64,000 nt of DNA, taken from contig NZ_BAMT01000012.1 of assembly GCF_000617925.1 (NCBI RefSeq), forward strand, positions 1 to 64,000, written 5' to 3'. The stretch is from Methylobacillus glycogenes JCM 2850 (GTDB lineage Bacteria; Pseudomonadota; Gammaproteobacteria; Burkholderiales; Methylophilaceae). The stretch's first letter is position 1, and each line of letters starts with the position of its first letter. The translations under genes and the position numbers were made by a program. Below the pieces are notes generated by a model that saw only the letters and a program-made list of their open reading frames with translations, ran no database searches and was not told the DNA's origin. Of this stretch, positions 9,517-19,860 are shown in pieces.

Positions 9517-12500
9517 TTAACGACCTAGAGGCAAAGGCGCAGGGTTGGCGTTATCGCGCTTGCTGCCGCCTTTGACCTCAACCGGATTATCCCAGGTGCC
9601 TATGAATTCATATTCCGAGGAAGCAAACTGGTTGAGCGGGTCCTTGAGCAGTTTCTGCGCCAGATATGTGGCTGCCCCTACCACCGGGCCTCCGGCCAGT
9701 GCCGCAATCGACAGGCTATCGCTGATATAGGGTGTCACCTTGACCTTGAGCTGCTGGGTTTCTTCCTGCAGATTGGTCTGGCCTGTCATTTCTACGAGTG
9801 CAGTCGGGCCTTCCAGGCGGAAATCATCGCTGCGCATAATGCCGTTATCAATGCGGATATTGGCGCTGATCTTGTCAAAGGCAAAGCCACTGCTGAACAC
9901 ATCACGGAAATCAAAGGTCAGGCGGCGTGGCAGGTTTTGCAGGGTCAGCACGCTGAACAGGCGGCCCACGCCGGGCTGAATCTTGAGAATCTGGCCCTTG
10001 CGTGCATCCAGGTGCAGATTGCCACTCAGCAGCGTGGTCTCAAACTCATGCGGGCTACCCGGCCATTTGAGCTGGCCCGCAAAAGTAGCATTGCCGCCCT
10101 TGATAGTATTGGGGTAACCAAAGCGCTCCAGGGTCTGGCCCAGGTTATTGATTTTCCAGTTGATGTTGAGGCGGGTATTAGGCGCACGTTTCCAGTTGTG
10201 CCATTCGCCATCGGCATGAATTTCACTTTCTGGCGTGATGATGCGTAGTTTTTCTATGCTCCAGTCATCGTTCTGTTCACTGGCAAGTAATTCCAGCCTG
10301 CCCAGCTGTTTTTTACCGTGCTCGAAATTCTCGGCCACGATATCCAGTGAAGGATATTCGGTGACACTACCTTGCTGGCTGAACTTGCCCTGGGTGCGCA
10401 AGGTGGCGGTGTCCGGGGTAGCGGATGGCGAGCGCAGGCGCTTGAGTCTGGCCAGCACTTTGCCATTGCCCTGGCTTAGCCACTGGATATCCCCGCTCAT
10501 TTCCTGGCTGTCCACCTTCATCTGCCAGCCATCCTTGATAGCGTTGGCATTGAGCTTGAGGTCGTTGATGCGGCGGTCAAACACATCCAGTTTGGTGATA
10601 GCCAAATCCAGCTTGCGTACATCCAGGCTGCTGTTTTTGCCAGCATTGCTCTCAGAGCCATTGCCATTGCCGTTACTGTCTGCGGAAAGCGCACGCCATT
10701 CATCTACATCCAGATGATCAAGATTGCCCTGCACGGTCAAGCCTGGCTGGGTGGGCAGAGTGGCTGCGCTGTTAAAGGCAATATTGCCACGCTCAATCTG
10801 CCACTCGCCGCCATTGTTTTTGTTGCGCAAGATGCGTGCTGACAACTGGTTGCCATAGTTGACGCTGATGTTCTCTTGCTGGCTGCCTGCGCTCTGTTTC
10901 TTTTCTACCTTGAGCGGTATGGATTCATCCGCCGCCTTGTTGAGCGGGTAGGGCAGGCTGGAGGCCATGCCCACCAGGCTGGAGCGTATGCTGAAATCCA
11001 CGCCGTTCTTGCTGACATTGATATCGCCGTTCCAGTCTGTGCTGCCAAAAACGCGGTCAAGATAAGCGGTGCCCAGTCCGGTGCGCAAACCGTTATCACT
11101 GACACGGCCACGCGCCGCAATGCGTACGCTGCCATCCTTGGCGCTCATGAGGCTAACCTGCGCTGGGCCGCCATAGACCAGGTGCCCAGGTTCTGGCCGC
11201 GGAACTGCGTTTCAGTGAACTCCAGCTTGCCATTGATGCGTGTCAACTCAGGGACGTCTGCGCTGCTGATGCTGCCGTTGCTGACGGTGTAACTGCCCTT
11301 GACCTTGGTGGTGTTGACGTCATGCAGCGGAATCAGCAAATCCAGCGCCAGCTTGCCAGTGCCGCTGGCTTGCAGGCCACGGGTGAAGCCACCAGTAATA
11401 TCAACCAGTGGGCTATTGTTGAGATACTGCACGCCATTCTGCACTGACCCTTGCCCTTCAGCAGCAACCGTCAGTACGGGCTGATGCGAGGCCAGGTTGG
11501 GTATGGCTACCTTGGCCTTGATCACCTGCGTGCCCAGGGTCACACCCTGATTGGCGTTGAGTTCCATGCGGTTACCTTCAAACAGCATGTCTAGGCCTAT
11601 CTTGTCTATCTTGGGCCAGCTGGGGGCAAATTGCAGCTCGCCGTCATGAATGCGCGCCTTGACCTGGAACAGGCCGTTTTTATTGCCGTCAAAGGGGAAG
11701 TCATGCAGATTGCCCTTGACCATGACACTGACGCTATCGCTCTTGCCTGCAAGTATGGAGTTATCCAGCCAGCTCATGGTTTGCTGCCCCATCACCAGGG
11801 GGTAATAGAACTTGGCATATTTGCCATCCACGCGCGTGAACTTGGCTGCCACTTCCAGCAAGCCACCCTTGATGTGGTTATGCACAAAACTGCCATTGAT
11901 GGCGCCAGCCAGATGCGGGTTGGCGATGGTCAGGTTGCTGATGCGGATTTGCGGCTTGCCCTGTTTGTTTTGCCATTTGACCTGGCCTGCCAGCTTGTTG
12001 TCCGGCAGCGGCCAGCGCAATATGCCAGCGAAATCCAGATCAGCATTACGCGCGTTTAGGCTCAAGCTGCCACCGTCCTCATCGGCGCTGATTGTGCCGT
12101 TGATGCGATTGAAGCCAGGGATGCCCTGATAGGCTTGCATGCCTAGCTGATCAAACTGGGTTTGCAGACTGTAGGTCTGCGGGAAGCTATCCAAGGCACC
12201 CTGACTCAGCCATTCCAGCTTGAGCTTGCGCAGTGTGCCCTCGGGCTGCAAGGCCGCCAGGGTTTGCTTGAGCTTGTCTGGCAGGGGCAGGTAATTCGCC
12301 AAGGCATGTGCAGATTGCAGCGCCACTTCATCAAGCTGAACTTCGCCTTTCAAGCTCGGCTTCTTGCCTGCGTTATCTTCCAGCAAGGCCACTTTGCCGC
12401 TTTGCATATCCAGGCCATCGGGTGTGGAAAGCTTGAGGTTTTCTGCCAGCAGTTCCTGACCGTGCTCATGATGCTTCCAGGTAAAGCGCCCAGATAGGCG

Positions 12501-13397
12501 GTCTAGCCTGACTGCGGCTTGATCCTTGATGACTTTGCTGACGACCTTGTAGAGAATCAGGTCGCTGGTGAGCTTGTCGGCCTTGCCATCGACAAAATCC
12601 AGCCACAGCCTGGCAGCGCCATAGCCTTGCTGTATGCCACCTACTTGCGGCAGCCATTGGCGCCAGGCGGCGATATCAGTGCCGTCTGCGTGAGCGTAAA
12701 TGGTGCCACGCCAGGCCTCAGGGGTGGCGATATCCTTGCCATAGAGATTGCCACGCACATCGATTAAGCCAGAGGCACCAGCCGAAGGTTTGGCTTGCAA
12801 GCCAAAGCGGTGATGGCCGACCAGGCTCTGCCAGGCCGGGCTTTCTATCAGCAGATTGAGGTGATCCAGACTGAGTGGCGGTGCCTGACGCAGATCGTCC
12901 TGCCAGACAATGCTGGCATTGCGCACATCTATTCTGGATTGATGCAGCAGCCAGTTGGCAAAAGCCGGGCGTGAGGGGCCATTGGTGGGGATGCCCGCGA
13001 TATAGAGCACGCCATCGGCTTCGCGGCGTATGGTCAGTGCAGGCTCGTGTATGGTCAAGGTGCTGAGGCGTGGCTCCAGCAAGGGAATGCTCAGCCACGA
13101 CAGGCTGGCTTCAATATGCTTGAGCGAAAGCGCTACGCGCTGCTCTTGGTCATAAATGTCAATATTGCGCAGGCTTAAGTGCGGGTTGAGGCCATTCCAG
13201 CTGGCGTGTATGGCGGCGATGGTCACTGGCTGGCCCAGTGCCTTGCTGACTTCGCTGGCCAGGCGCTCCTTATATTCGCCGACGTTAGGCAAAATCAGGT
13301 AACGCAAGCTCAGCACCAGCAGAGAAAAGGCAATGATGACAAACCAGAGCGCAGCAAGCGTGGCTCGGTAGCACCAGAGCAGGGACTTTTTGACCAT
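9517..13397 (-). CDS. yhdP: YhdP family AsmA-like envelope protein (frameshifted)
   Basis: Very large inner-membrane-anchored protein (about 1293 residues restored) of the YhdP/DUF3971 family, which with TamB and YdbH moves phospholipids to the outer membrane. One N-terminal membrane helix (residues about 8-33) is followed by a long beta-rich periplasmic part and a C-terminal AsmA-like region (MRSDDFRLEGPTALVEMTGQ). The frame breaks near 11180: after GQNLGT the sequence should read LVYGGPAQVSLM, and one missing C in ACCTGG restores it. The start at 13397 (MVKKSL) directly precedes the membrane helix; an upstream in-frame ATG at 13451 would add 18 polar residues. Bases 13398-13665 are a divergent promoter region with the ABC-F gene. 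Confidence 0.93.
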
Positions 13398-13665
13398 ATT
13401 GTTATTTAAGACATCATCTTGGGCAGCGCTCTGACGTGGTATGTGACACACGCAGAGCTTGTATTCCGGGGAGGCAGACAGTTAATTCAGCCTAGAGTAT
13501 TTCATTGGCAGGCCAGTAGGTCAACGCTTTAGGCTCTAGTCCGGCATGATGGCTTACAATAGCGACTTTTCCTATCCAGCGCATGGTAAGTATTTGCAAA
13601 ATACTGCGACGGTGTTTACACAGTAGTTGCCCATGCCTGAGTTGCCTTTTGTCGAGTAGATTGCA

Positions 13666-15570
13666 TTGATCCAGTTAAAAAACATCAAGCTATACCGTGG
13701 TATTAAATGCCTGGTAGAAGAAGCCAGCTTCCAGTTGCATCCCGGCCACAAGGTGGGCCTCACCGGGGCCAACGGCGCCGGAAAATCCAGTGTGTTTGCC
13801 ATGTTGCGTGGCGAACTGCACCCTGAGGGTGGTGACCTGGATATTCCGCCGCACTGGACCATAGCCCATGTGGCGCAAGATACCCCGGCGCTACCGGATG
13901 CGGCGATTGAATTTACCCTGGATGGCGATGTGGAACTACGGCAGGTGGAAGCCGCGCTGCGTGAGGCTGAAGCACTGGAGCAGGGAGAACGCGTGGGCGA
14001 GCTTTATGCGCGTCTGGGCGAGATTGATGGCTATTCTGCGCGTGCGCGCGCCGCCGAGTTATTGCATGGCCTGGGGTTTAGCCAGACTGACCTGCAACGC
14101 CCGGTGTCGGATTTCTCTGGTGGTTGGCGCGTGCGGCTTAATCTTGCCCGCGCGCTGATGTGCAGGTCTGACTTGCTGCTGCTGGATGAGCCTACCAATC
14201 ACCTGGATCTGGATGCGGTGATCTGGCTGGAAAACTGGCTCAAGGAATACCGTGGCACTTTGCTGCTGATTTCGCATGACAGAGATTTTCTTGATGCCAT
14301 CGTTAACCACATTGCCCATATCGAACAACAACGCCTGACGCTGTATCGTGGCGCTTATTCTGATTTTGAGCGCCAGCGTGCCGAGCGCCTGGCGCAACAG
14401 CAATCCAGCTTTGAGCGTCAGCAACGTGAGGTGGCGCATCTGCAAAGCTATATAGACCGCTTCCGAGCCAAGGCCACCAAGGCCAGGCAGGCGCAAAGCC
14501 GCATCAAGGCACTGGAGCGCATGGAGATGATCAGTGCTGCCCATGTGGATAGCCCATTCAGCTTCAGCTTCCGTAAGCCGCTGGCAGCACCCGATCCATT
14601 GCTGGTTCTGGATCAGGCTGATGCAGGCTATCAGCCAGCGCAGCCCATTCTGCAGCGCATTATGCTAACCCTGCGACCCGGTGAACGCGTGGGCCTGCTC
14701 GGGCGTAACGGTGCGGGTAAATCCACGCTGATCAAGCTGCTGGCGGGGGAAATGCCGCCATTAAAAGGCGATATGGTCACGGGCAAGGATTTAAGCCTGG
14801 GATATTTTGCCCAGCACCAGCTAGAGCAGTTACGTCCAGATGAATCGCCCTTGCAGCACATGCTGCGCCTGGACCCGCAAACCCGCGAGCAAGAGCACAG
14901 GAATTTCCTAGGTGGTTTCGATTTCCGTGGCGATATGGCCACCAGTGCCAGCGGTGCTTTTTCCGGGGGCGAGAAATCACGGCTGGCGCTAGCCTTGCTG
15001 ATCTGGCAACGGCCCAACCTCTTGCTGCTGGATGAACCCACCAACCATCTGGATCTGGAAATGCGCCATGCGCTGACCCTGGCCTTGCAGGATTACGAGG
15101 GTGGCATGGTATTGGTTTCACACGACCGCTCCTTGCTACGCGCGACTTGCGACCGCTTTTTACTGGTGGCTGATGGCAAGGTTGAGCTGTTTGATGGCGA
15201 TCTGGAAGACTACCGCGAGTGGCTGAACGAACAACGACTGCGGGATAAAGCCAACGACAAGGCAGAAAAACCTGTGGCCACGCCTAGTGTAAAGGCCCAG
15301 GGCAAAGCCGAGCGCCATGCCAGATTGCAGGAGCGCAAACCCTTGCTGAAAGAAATAGAGCAACTGGAAAAGAAAATGGCCACCTGGCAGCCAGAGAAAA
15401 CCCAGATAGAAACCGCACTCGCCGCGCCCGAGCTATACCAGCAAGCTGATAACAGCCAGTTACTCAAACTGCAAAGCCGTCAGCTGGAGCTGGAGCAGCA
15501 ACTGGAAACTGCCGAAATGCGCTGGCTGGAGCTGCAAGACCAGCTAGAGGCACTGCCTGAAATTGCCTGA
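13666..15570 (+). CDS. yheS: ABC-F family ATPase, YheS type
   Basis: Soluble ABC-F protein, 634 residues, with two ATPase domains and no membrane segments; the family acts on the ribosome. Domain 1 has Walker A GANGAGKSS, signature DFSGGWRVR and Walker [14 protein letters not shown]. An arginine/lysine-rich linker (about 230-290, RAKATKARQAQSR) follows, then domain 2 with GRNGAGKST, FSGGEKSRL and a second [13 protein letters not shown]. The C-terminal tail is a coiled coil rich in Glu and Gln (about 520-630), as in YheS and Uup. The start is TTG, directly followed by the IQLKNI opening strand of the domain; no better ATG is upstream. Confidence 0.93.
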   Translation: MIQLKNIKLYRGIKCLVEEASFQLHPGHKVGLTGANGAGKSSVFAMLRGELHPEGGDLDIPPHWTIAHVAQDTPALPDAAIEFTLDGDVELRQVEAALREAEALEQGERVGELYARLGEIDGYSARARAAELLHGLGFSQTDLQRPVSDFSGGWRVRLNLARALMCRSDLLLLDEPTNHLDLDAVIWLENWLKEYRGTLLLISHDRDFLDAIVNHIAHIEQQRLTLYRGAYSDFERQRAERLAQQQSSFERQQREVAHLQSYIDRFRAKATKARQAQSRIKALERMEMISAAHVDSPFSFSFRKPLAAPDPLLVLDQADAGYQPAQPILQRIMLTLRPGERVGLLGRNGAGKSTLIKLLAGEMPPLKGDMVTGKDLSLGYFAQHQLEQLRPDESPLQHMLRLDPQTREQEHRNFLGGFDFRGDMATSASGAFSGGEKSRLALALLIWQRPNLLLLDEPTNHLDLEMRHALTLALQDYEGGMVLVSHDRSLLRATCDRFLLVADGKVELFDGDLEDYREWLNEQRLRDKANDKAEKPVATPSVKAQGKAERHARLQERKPLLKEIEQLEKKMATWQPEKTQIETALAAPELYQQADNSQLLKLQSRQLELEQQLETAEMRWLELQDQLEALPEIA

Positions 15571-15695
15571 TGCTGGATAAAGCTAAGCCCGGAGCAAAAT
15601 TTAGCCAGAAAATTAAGACCAAGCCAGAAGATTAACTGCCAGCTGAATCAGCGGCCGCTAACAACACAAATATCAGAAGACAGCAGAGGAACGAT

Positions 15696-16261
15696 ATGGA
15701 CATGACTTATTCGCAAAGACTGAGCCTGAGCTACGCGCTTTGCCTGAACGAAGCACGCGATGCAGCAGGGGAGACCCCCAGCACCAATCTGGAAGATTAT
15801 GACGCGCTGGAAGCCGCTACTTACTTGGCCTGTTACATCACCTTCAGAGCCATCAAGGAAGCCGGGCGCTCACCCGCGGATGAGCGCGTGGAAAACTTCG
15901 ACATGCTGGCGGTATATCAGGCCTTTGCCATGCTCGTGTATACCTATTTGACGCTACCGCTGGGCGATGAAGCATAGAGCCAGATTACAAGGCTGCGGCC
16001 ATCACCATTGCCCGTTCACTATTTGCTGAGCTGGAAAATGAAGAACTGGCCGAGATTATTGAATCAGGTAATCACAAGTATCAGCTCATAGGCGATGCCG
16101 AGGCTGAGCACTGGATGAATTACCGCCAGGATATCGAGAAGGTGCTGATAGCCTTTATTATCGCCGCCACCGATGAAGAAGCGCCATTCGACAAAGAAGA
16201 ACTGGTGCCCATGTTAGGGGCGCTACTCAGCATGCTGTGTGAGGCTTTCGCCAGCGAATAA
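15696..16261 (+). CDS. Small acidic hypothetical protein (frameshifted)
   Basis: The first part (MDMTYSQRLSLSYALCLNEA to LTLPLGDEA) is 93 residues and ends at 15977. A second open frame without any start codon runs from 15971 to the TAA at 16261 and reads IEPDYKAAAITIARSLFAEL, then IIESGNHKYQLIGDAEAEHW and so on. The two join if one base is restored near 15970-15980, giving about 188 residues, mostly helical and acidic. A one-base deletion also fits the error pattern elsewhere in the window. The Shine-Dalgarno GAGGAA precedes the ATG at 15696. I do not recognise the family. It ends just before a strong shared terminator. Confidence 0.7.
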
Positions 16262-16290
16262 AAAATGGGGGCCTAAGCCCCCATTTTTTT
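16261..16290. terminator. Bidirectional rho-independent terminator
   Basis: AAAATGGGGGC and GCCCCCATTTT pair across a four-base loop, with A and T runs on both sides. It serves the plus-strand gene ending at 16261 and the minus-strand gene ending at 16317. Confidence 0.9.
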
Positions 16291-16316
16291 ATTGATGGAT
16301 TGAGTAACGTGGTTGA

Positions 16317-17075
16317 CTAGGCAGCCAGGCTCAGAATGCCGCCACTAGAGGTCTGTTCACCACCATCGTTGGCGTTAGGGCCATAAGTCGTGTTGAGCAA
16401 AGCGGTTTGACGCTCGGCCGCTTGTTGCGCCAACAGCCCATTATCAGCGCCTGCATTCAGCGAACCATTATCCAAGACATCATTCTGTTGTTGCTGGAAG
16501 CTGGAGTTATCCTGAGTGGTTGCTGTACCTGCTACGTTGGTATCGGCAGGTGTATTGGCTTGTGTAGTGGTAGCGCTGTTATCTACCGGAGGATTCTGCT
16601 GGAGATAAGCAAAATCTTCCTGAGGGCTTACCGTACCATCAAGATTGGTATCCGCAGGTTCAAAACTGGTGACCGGAGCACTGCTGGTGTTGCTGGTGTC
16701 ACTATTCCCGGTCTGCAACTGTACTGCAGGATTGGCGACAGCAAATTCAGGCTCGGTATTTTCTGCCTGAGCAGCTTGCGCCTGGGCAGTATCAGCAGCC
16801 TGAGGTGGTGCCAGGCTCTCGATAATACGCTGTGAATTCAGCTGTTCATTCAACTCACCCAGCAGGTTGTTGCTAGAGGTGCTGAGTGCTGAAATAAAGG
16901 GACGTACCTCGGTGACATCACTCAGGGCTTCAGGGTTGCCTCTGGAGTTAAACGCAGTGAGGTCATTCACCGCCGCTTGCACTTCGGCAATATAGCCGGG
17001 CGAGCTGAGGTCTAGCCTGGGCGTGGCCGGAGCGGTGAGCGTTGGGGTAACACTGTTTAGGGCTGGGATTGCCAT
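16317..17075 (-). CDS. EF-hand protein, Ala/Thr/Gln-rich (paralogue A)
   Basis: A 252-residue low-complexity protein rich in A, T, N and Q with no signal peptide or membrane helix. One EF-hand-like loop is visible near residue 143 (DTNLDGTVSPQED), with D-x-N-x-D-G-x-V spacing. It ends GGILSLAA, much like the SSSLSIAA end of the neighbour at 17522-18127. Both genes share the leader CAAGGAGAA before the ATG, a strong Shine-Dalgarno. The two look like diverged paralogues. Calcium binding is plausible; export and function are unknown. Confidence 0.75.
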   Translation of the reverse strand: MAIPALNSVTPTLTAPATPRLDLSSPGYIAEVQAAVNDLTAFNSRGNPEALSDVTEVRPFISALSTSSNNLLGELNEQLNSQRIIESLAPPQAADTAQAQAAQAENTEPEFAVANPAVQLQTGNSDTSNTSSAPVTSFEPADTNLDGTVSPQEDFAYLQQNPPVDNSATTTQANTPADTNVAGTATTQDNSSFQQQQNDVLDNGSLNAGADNGLLAQQAAERQTALLNTTYGPNANDGGEQTSSGGILSLAA

Positions 17076-17521
17076 GTTGTTCTCCTTGTTGGTCGCCAGT
17101 CTGGGGAGTCATTACCTCAAACCTGAAATTACCAAGGACTTCAAAACCTTAGGATTGCGCCTGCAAAGCATAAAAGCTCAAGCCACAAAAACTATTGCTC
17201 AACTTGTAACTTGCAGTACGCGCCATGCTGTATCGCTAGACTAGTCATGGCCGAATACTCTTGATGACCGATTATTTGGCTATGCAGCGGGCGAAAATAC
17301 AGCGCTTGATATTAGTGACAACGACTAATATCTCAGGTTCATTTTATTAACGATTTTGAAAAATTACAAGCCTGTTAAGTACTTAGCTGAAATTGGAGCT
17401 TGTCTGGCGACATGCTTTTTGGGGGTGGGGATGGGCTTGAAAGCAAGCCAGGCGCGCACGGGAGCAGATTGCCCCCGGCGCGGAAGATTGGCTCAAGTAC
17501 TAATACTTAGAGTACGGATGC
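17076..17521. other. Intergenic region between EF-hand paralogues
   Basis: Holds no supported gene. It contains the perfect inverted repeat at 17308-17332 and the leader of the gene at 16317-17075. Confidence 0.5.
17308..17332. promoter_or_regulatory. Perfect 9-bp inverted repeat, possible operator
   Basis: GATATTAGT (17308-17316) and ACTAATATC (17324-17332) are exact reverse complements around 7 bases. AT-rich, without a T run, about 230 bases upstream of the EF-hand gene ending at 17075; more like a protein-binding site than a terminator. Confidence 0.4.
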
Positions 17522-18127
17522 TTAAGCCGCTATGCTCAAGCTGCTGCTGGCGTTGCCACTAGTTTCGCCATAAGCCGAAATCTGCTGGGCAATCTGCTTG
17601 CTTATGTTGTCCAGGCCAGCGCTATCACTGCGCTGGCTGGCATTCGCGCTTTCACTTTGGCGCTGGTATTCCATGGCTTCCTTGGCGCTGACCTTGCCAT
17701 CCTCATTGGTATCGGCCGCTTCAAAGTTCTCCGCCACCTTGCTCATCAGACTGGCGAGATTGGTATCGGTGGTGGTGGAGGCTATGCTTTCCAGTTCATC
17801 CTGGGTATAACCTTCGTCGTCCTCATCACTGGCAGGCGGGGGCGGAGGCGGCATGCCGCCTTGCACACGCAGATTGTCGAATTGGCTATTGAGCTCGCTG
17901 AGCAACTGGCTGACACCAGAGCTGAGCTCTTCTTGCGTGACTTTGCCATCGCTGTCGCCATCCAGGCTGCTGAATAGCTCACTGACATCACTGCTGCCGT
18001 TCTGGCTCAGTGCAGCAAAAGCGCTTTGCAAATCGCTTTCGGCAATATAGCCCTTGTTGTTACTGTCTAGCTTGCTGAACAGTGAACTGGAAATTTGTGC
18101 TGCGCTGCTACCCAGGCTGCTGATCAT
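17522..18127 (-). CDS. EF-hand calcium-binding protein (paralogue B)
   Basis: A 201-residue protein with three EF-hand loops: DSNNKGYIAESDL near residue 21, DGDSDGKVTQEEL near 55 and DTNEDGKVSAKEA near 138. The second and third have full D-x-[DN]-x-D-G-x-[IV]-x-x-x-E spacing, so calcium binding is very likely. A proline run (PPPPPP) followed by an acidic DEDDEG stretch separates the pairs. No classical signal peptide. Start and Shine-Dalgarno (AAGGAGAATA) match the paralogue at 16317-17075. It lies downstream of the Spy-like gene on the same strand. Confidence 0.85.
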   Translation of the reverse strand: MISSLGSSAAQISSSLFSKLDSNNKGYIAESDLQSAFAALSQNGSSDVSELFSSLDGDSDGKVTQEELSSGVSQLLSELNSQFDNLRVQGGMPPPPPPASDEDDEGYTQDELESIASTTTDTNLASLMSKVAENFEAADTNEDGKVSAKEAMEYQRQSESANASQRSDSAGLDNISKQIAQQISAYGETSGNASSSLSIAA

Positions 18128-18282
18128 ATTATTCTCCTTGTTGGTTTCGGCGGTTCAGGGCCAGCTTCACGCCCTTAAGTGCTGTAACGGCCAGCATGCC
18201 TCAGGATTGCCCCCGCAAGGTGTAAAGCCGGGTAAAGCTGTGTAAAACCAGTGCTGTGGCAGGATTGCAGCTCTGCAAGTCT

Positions 18283-18308
18283 CATGGTCTAGCCTCTGCT
18301 AGACCATG
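18283..18308. terminator. Strong 10-bp hairpin after the Spy-like gene
   Basis: CATGGTCTAG (18283-18292) pairs exactly with CTAGACCATG (18299-18308) around a 6-base loop. It lies between the Spy-like stop (18405) and the EF-hand start (18127) with no T run, so it may be a weak terminator, an mRNA-stabilising hairpin or an operator. Confidence 0.4.
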
Positions 18309-18404
18309 ATGCCAGGTTTTCTATGAGGCACAGCGCCTGTGGGCAGGTGCAGCAGCAGGGGCAGCAAAGCAGGTTTATGCTGGCTGCGTAAGCTGCTGCT
18401 GGGC

Positions 18405-18998
18405 TTACTGCTCGGTTTCCTGACCTGGGGGTAGCGCTTTGCCTGGGCCAAATTCGCTGCCATGTCCATCCGCTTTAGGGGGGCGAAAGCCGGGTGGCAA
18501 TGGGCGCTGCTGTTCATGAAATCTTTCCGCTTCTGCTAGCTTAAGCAGTTGTTCAGGGCTGAGCAGGGCGCGGATACGTGCTTCGGTGCTGATCCGGGCA
18601 AACAAGGCTTCACCCTGCAAACGCCCGATATTGCTGCTTAACTGCTTGGCCTTGGCTTCATCAAAAGCGCCCGTACCTGCCGTGGGGTTAGTCACAGCAG
18701 GAGACAGCAGTTTGGCGAGTGCTTCCTGCTGTGAGCGTTGTTGCTTGAAGTTATCGCGCAGCAGCGGCATTTGGCTGTGCAACAGGCTGAAAATCTTGTC
18801 CTGCTGGGCGTCGGTAAGCGCCAATCGCGCAAACTGGGGTGGCAAGCCAGGTAGTTCCAGCTCGGCAGGCCTGCCCAGGCCAGCGGGTTTTAGCTGGGCT
18901 GGGGGCGGAGGTTCTGCGTGGGCAGGGAGTGAGGCCAGGGTCACGCTCAAGGTAATGATCATTGCGGGATAGGCCAGGATTTGGGCGGTTTTTATCAT
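18405..18998 (-). CDS. Spy/CpxP-like periplasmic protein (LTXXQ family)
   Basis: Exported protein of about 197 residues. Signal peptide MIKTAQILAYPAMIITLSVT with cleavage after AHA. The mature part has two LTXXQ-type motifs (LTDAQQDKI and LLSPEQLLKL), the mark of the Spy/CpxP periplasmic chaperone family, and a Pro/Gly/His-rich tail (FRPPKADGHGSEFGPG). The start at 18998 is chosen because GAGGAACCTC sits just before it and it opens the signal peptide; an upstream in-frame ATG lacks this. It is divergent from the response regulator at 19163, with a CpxR-type box between, so it is probably both target and feedback inhibitor of that system. Confidence 0.85.
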   Translation of the reverse strand: MIKTAQILAYPAMIITLSVTLASLPAHAEPPPPAQLKPAGLGRPAELELPGLPPQFARLALTDAQQDKIFSLLHSQMPLLRDNFKQQRSQQEALAKLLSPAVTNPTAGTGAFDEAKAKQLSSNIGRLQGEALFARISTEARIRALLSPEQLLKLAEAERFHEQQRPLPPGFRPPKADGHGSEFGPGKALPPGQETEQ

Positions 18999-19074
18999 GA
19001 GGTTCCTCAGGTCAGTCAAAGTGAATGTCCGAGAAATTCTGCTGCTGCACGCTGTAAGCTGCTGTTAATTATCA

Positions 19075-19089
19075 GTAAAGAAAGGTAAA
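19075..19089 (+). promoter_or_regulatory. CpxR-type box GTAAA-N5-GTAAA
   Basis: Two GTAAA half-sites separated by exactly five bases lie in the 164-base region between the divergent Spy-like gene and the response regulator. This matches the known CpxR consensus spacing. Confidence 0.65.
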
Positions 19090-19162
19090 TCTGCGCCTGC
19101 GCGGTTCTGCTTATGCGGTGTAGACGATATGATGACAACATCCTTAAACCCATGAAGCGCTG

Positions 19163-19845
19163 ATGACTAAAGTATTGTTGATAGACGACGACGTCGAGCT
19201 GGTTAAACTGATCCGTGAATACCTGCTGCAAGAAAACTTTGAAGTGGAGACCGCGCATGATGGTGAAACTGGCGTGGTCTACGCGGAATCGCTGGCACCG
19301 GATTTAGTGGTGCTGGATGTGATGATGCCCAAACTCAATGGCATAGAAGTGCTGCGCCGTATCCGCGCGGGTAGCAATGTGCCCATACTGATGCTGACAG
19401 CCAAGGGGGATGATGAGCACAGGATAGTGGGGCTGGAGCTGGGGGCTGATGATTACGTGCCCAAGCCCTGTACCCCCAGAGAGCTGGTTGCACGTATACG
19501 TGCCATCTTGCGACGCATGGCCCCTGCCAGCCAGGATCAGCAGGCGCAGATCAGCGTGGGTGAGTTGACGATCTGGCCTGAGCGCCGCCTGGTGGAGTGG
19601 GCGGGTGAGCCAGTCAACCTCACCAGCACTGAATTCAACCTGCTGGAAGTACTGGTACGCCAGGCAGGCCGCGTGGTGAGCAAAAGTGATTTGTCTACCC
19701 TGGCGCTGGGCCGCCCTTTGTCGCGTTTTGACCGTACCATAGACGTGCACCTCAGCAGCATACGGCAAAAACTGGGCACCATGCCGATGGCCGCCAATGC
19801 ATACAGACCGTGTACCGCATGGGCTATCAACTGATCAAGGAATAA
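19163..19845 (+). CDS. OmpR-family response regulator, CpxR-like (frameshifted near its end)
   Basis: DNA-binding response regulator of about 227 residues. Receiver domain with the acidic pair DDD (10-12), phospho-acceptor D in LVVLDVMMPKLNG near 53, T in MLTAKGDD and K in YVPKPCTPREL. The winged-helix output domain includes LTSTEFNLLEVLV and DVHLSSIRQKLG. The frame breaks near 19790: restoring one G (ACCATGCCGGATGG) changes the tail to DGRQCIQTVYRMGYQLIKE, the normal family ending, with the stop at 19843-19845. Fifteen bases then separate it from the kinase, so the two form an operon. Confidence 0.9.
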
Positions 19846-19860
19846 GCGGCAAGCATTACT

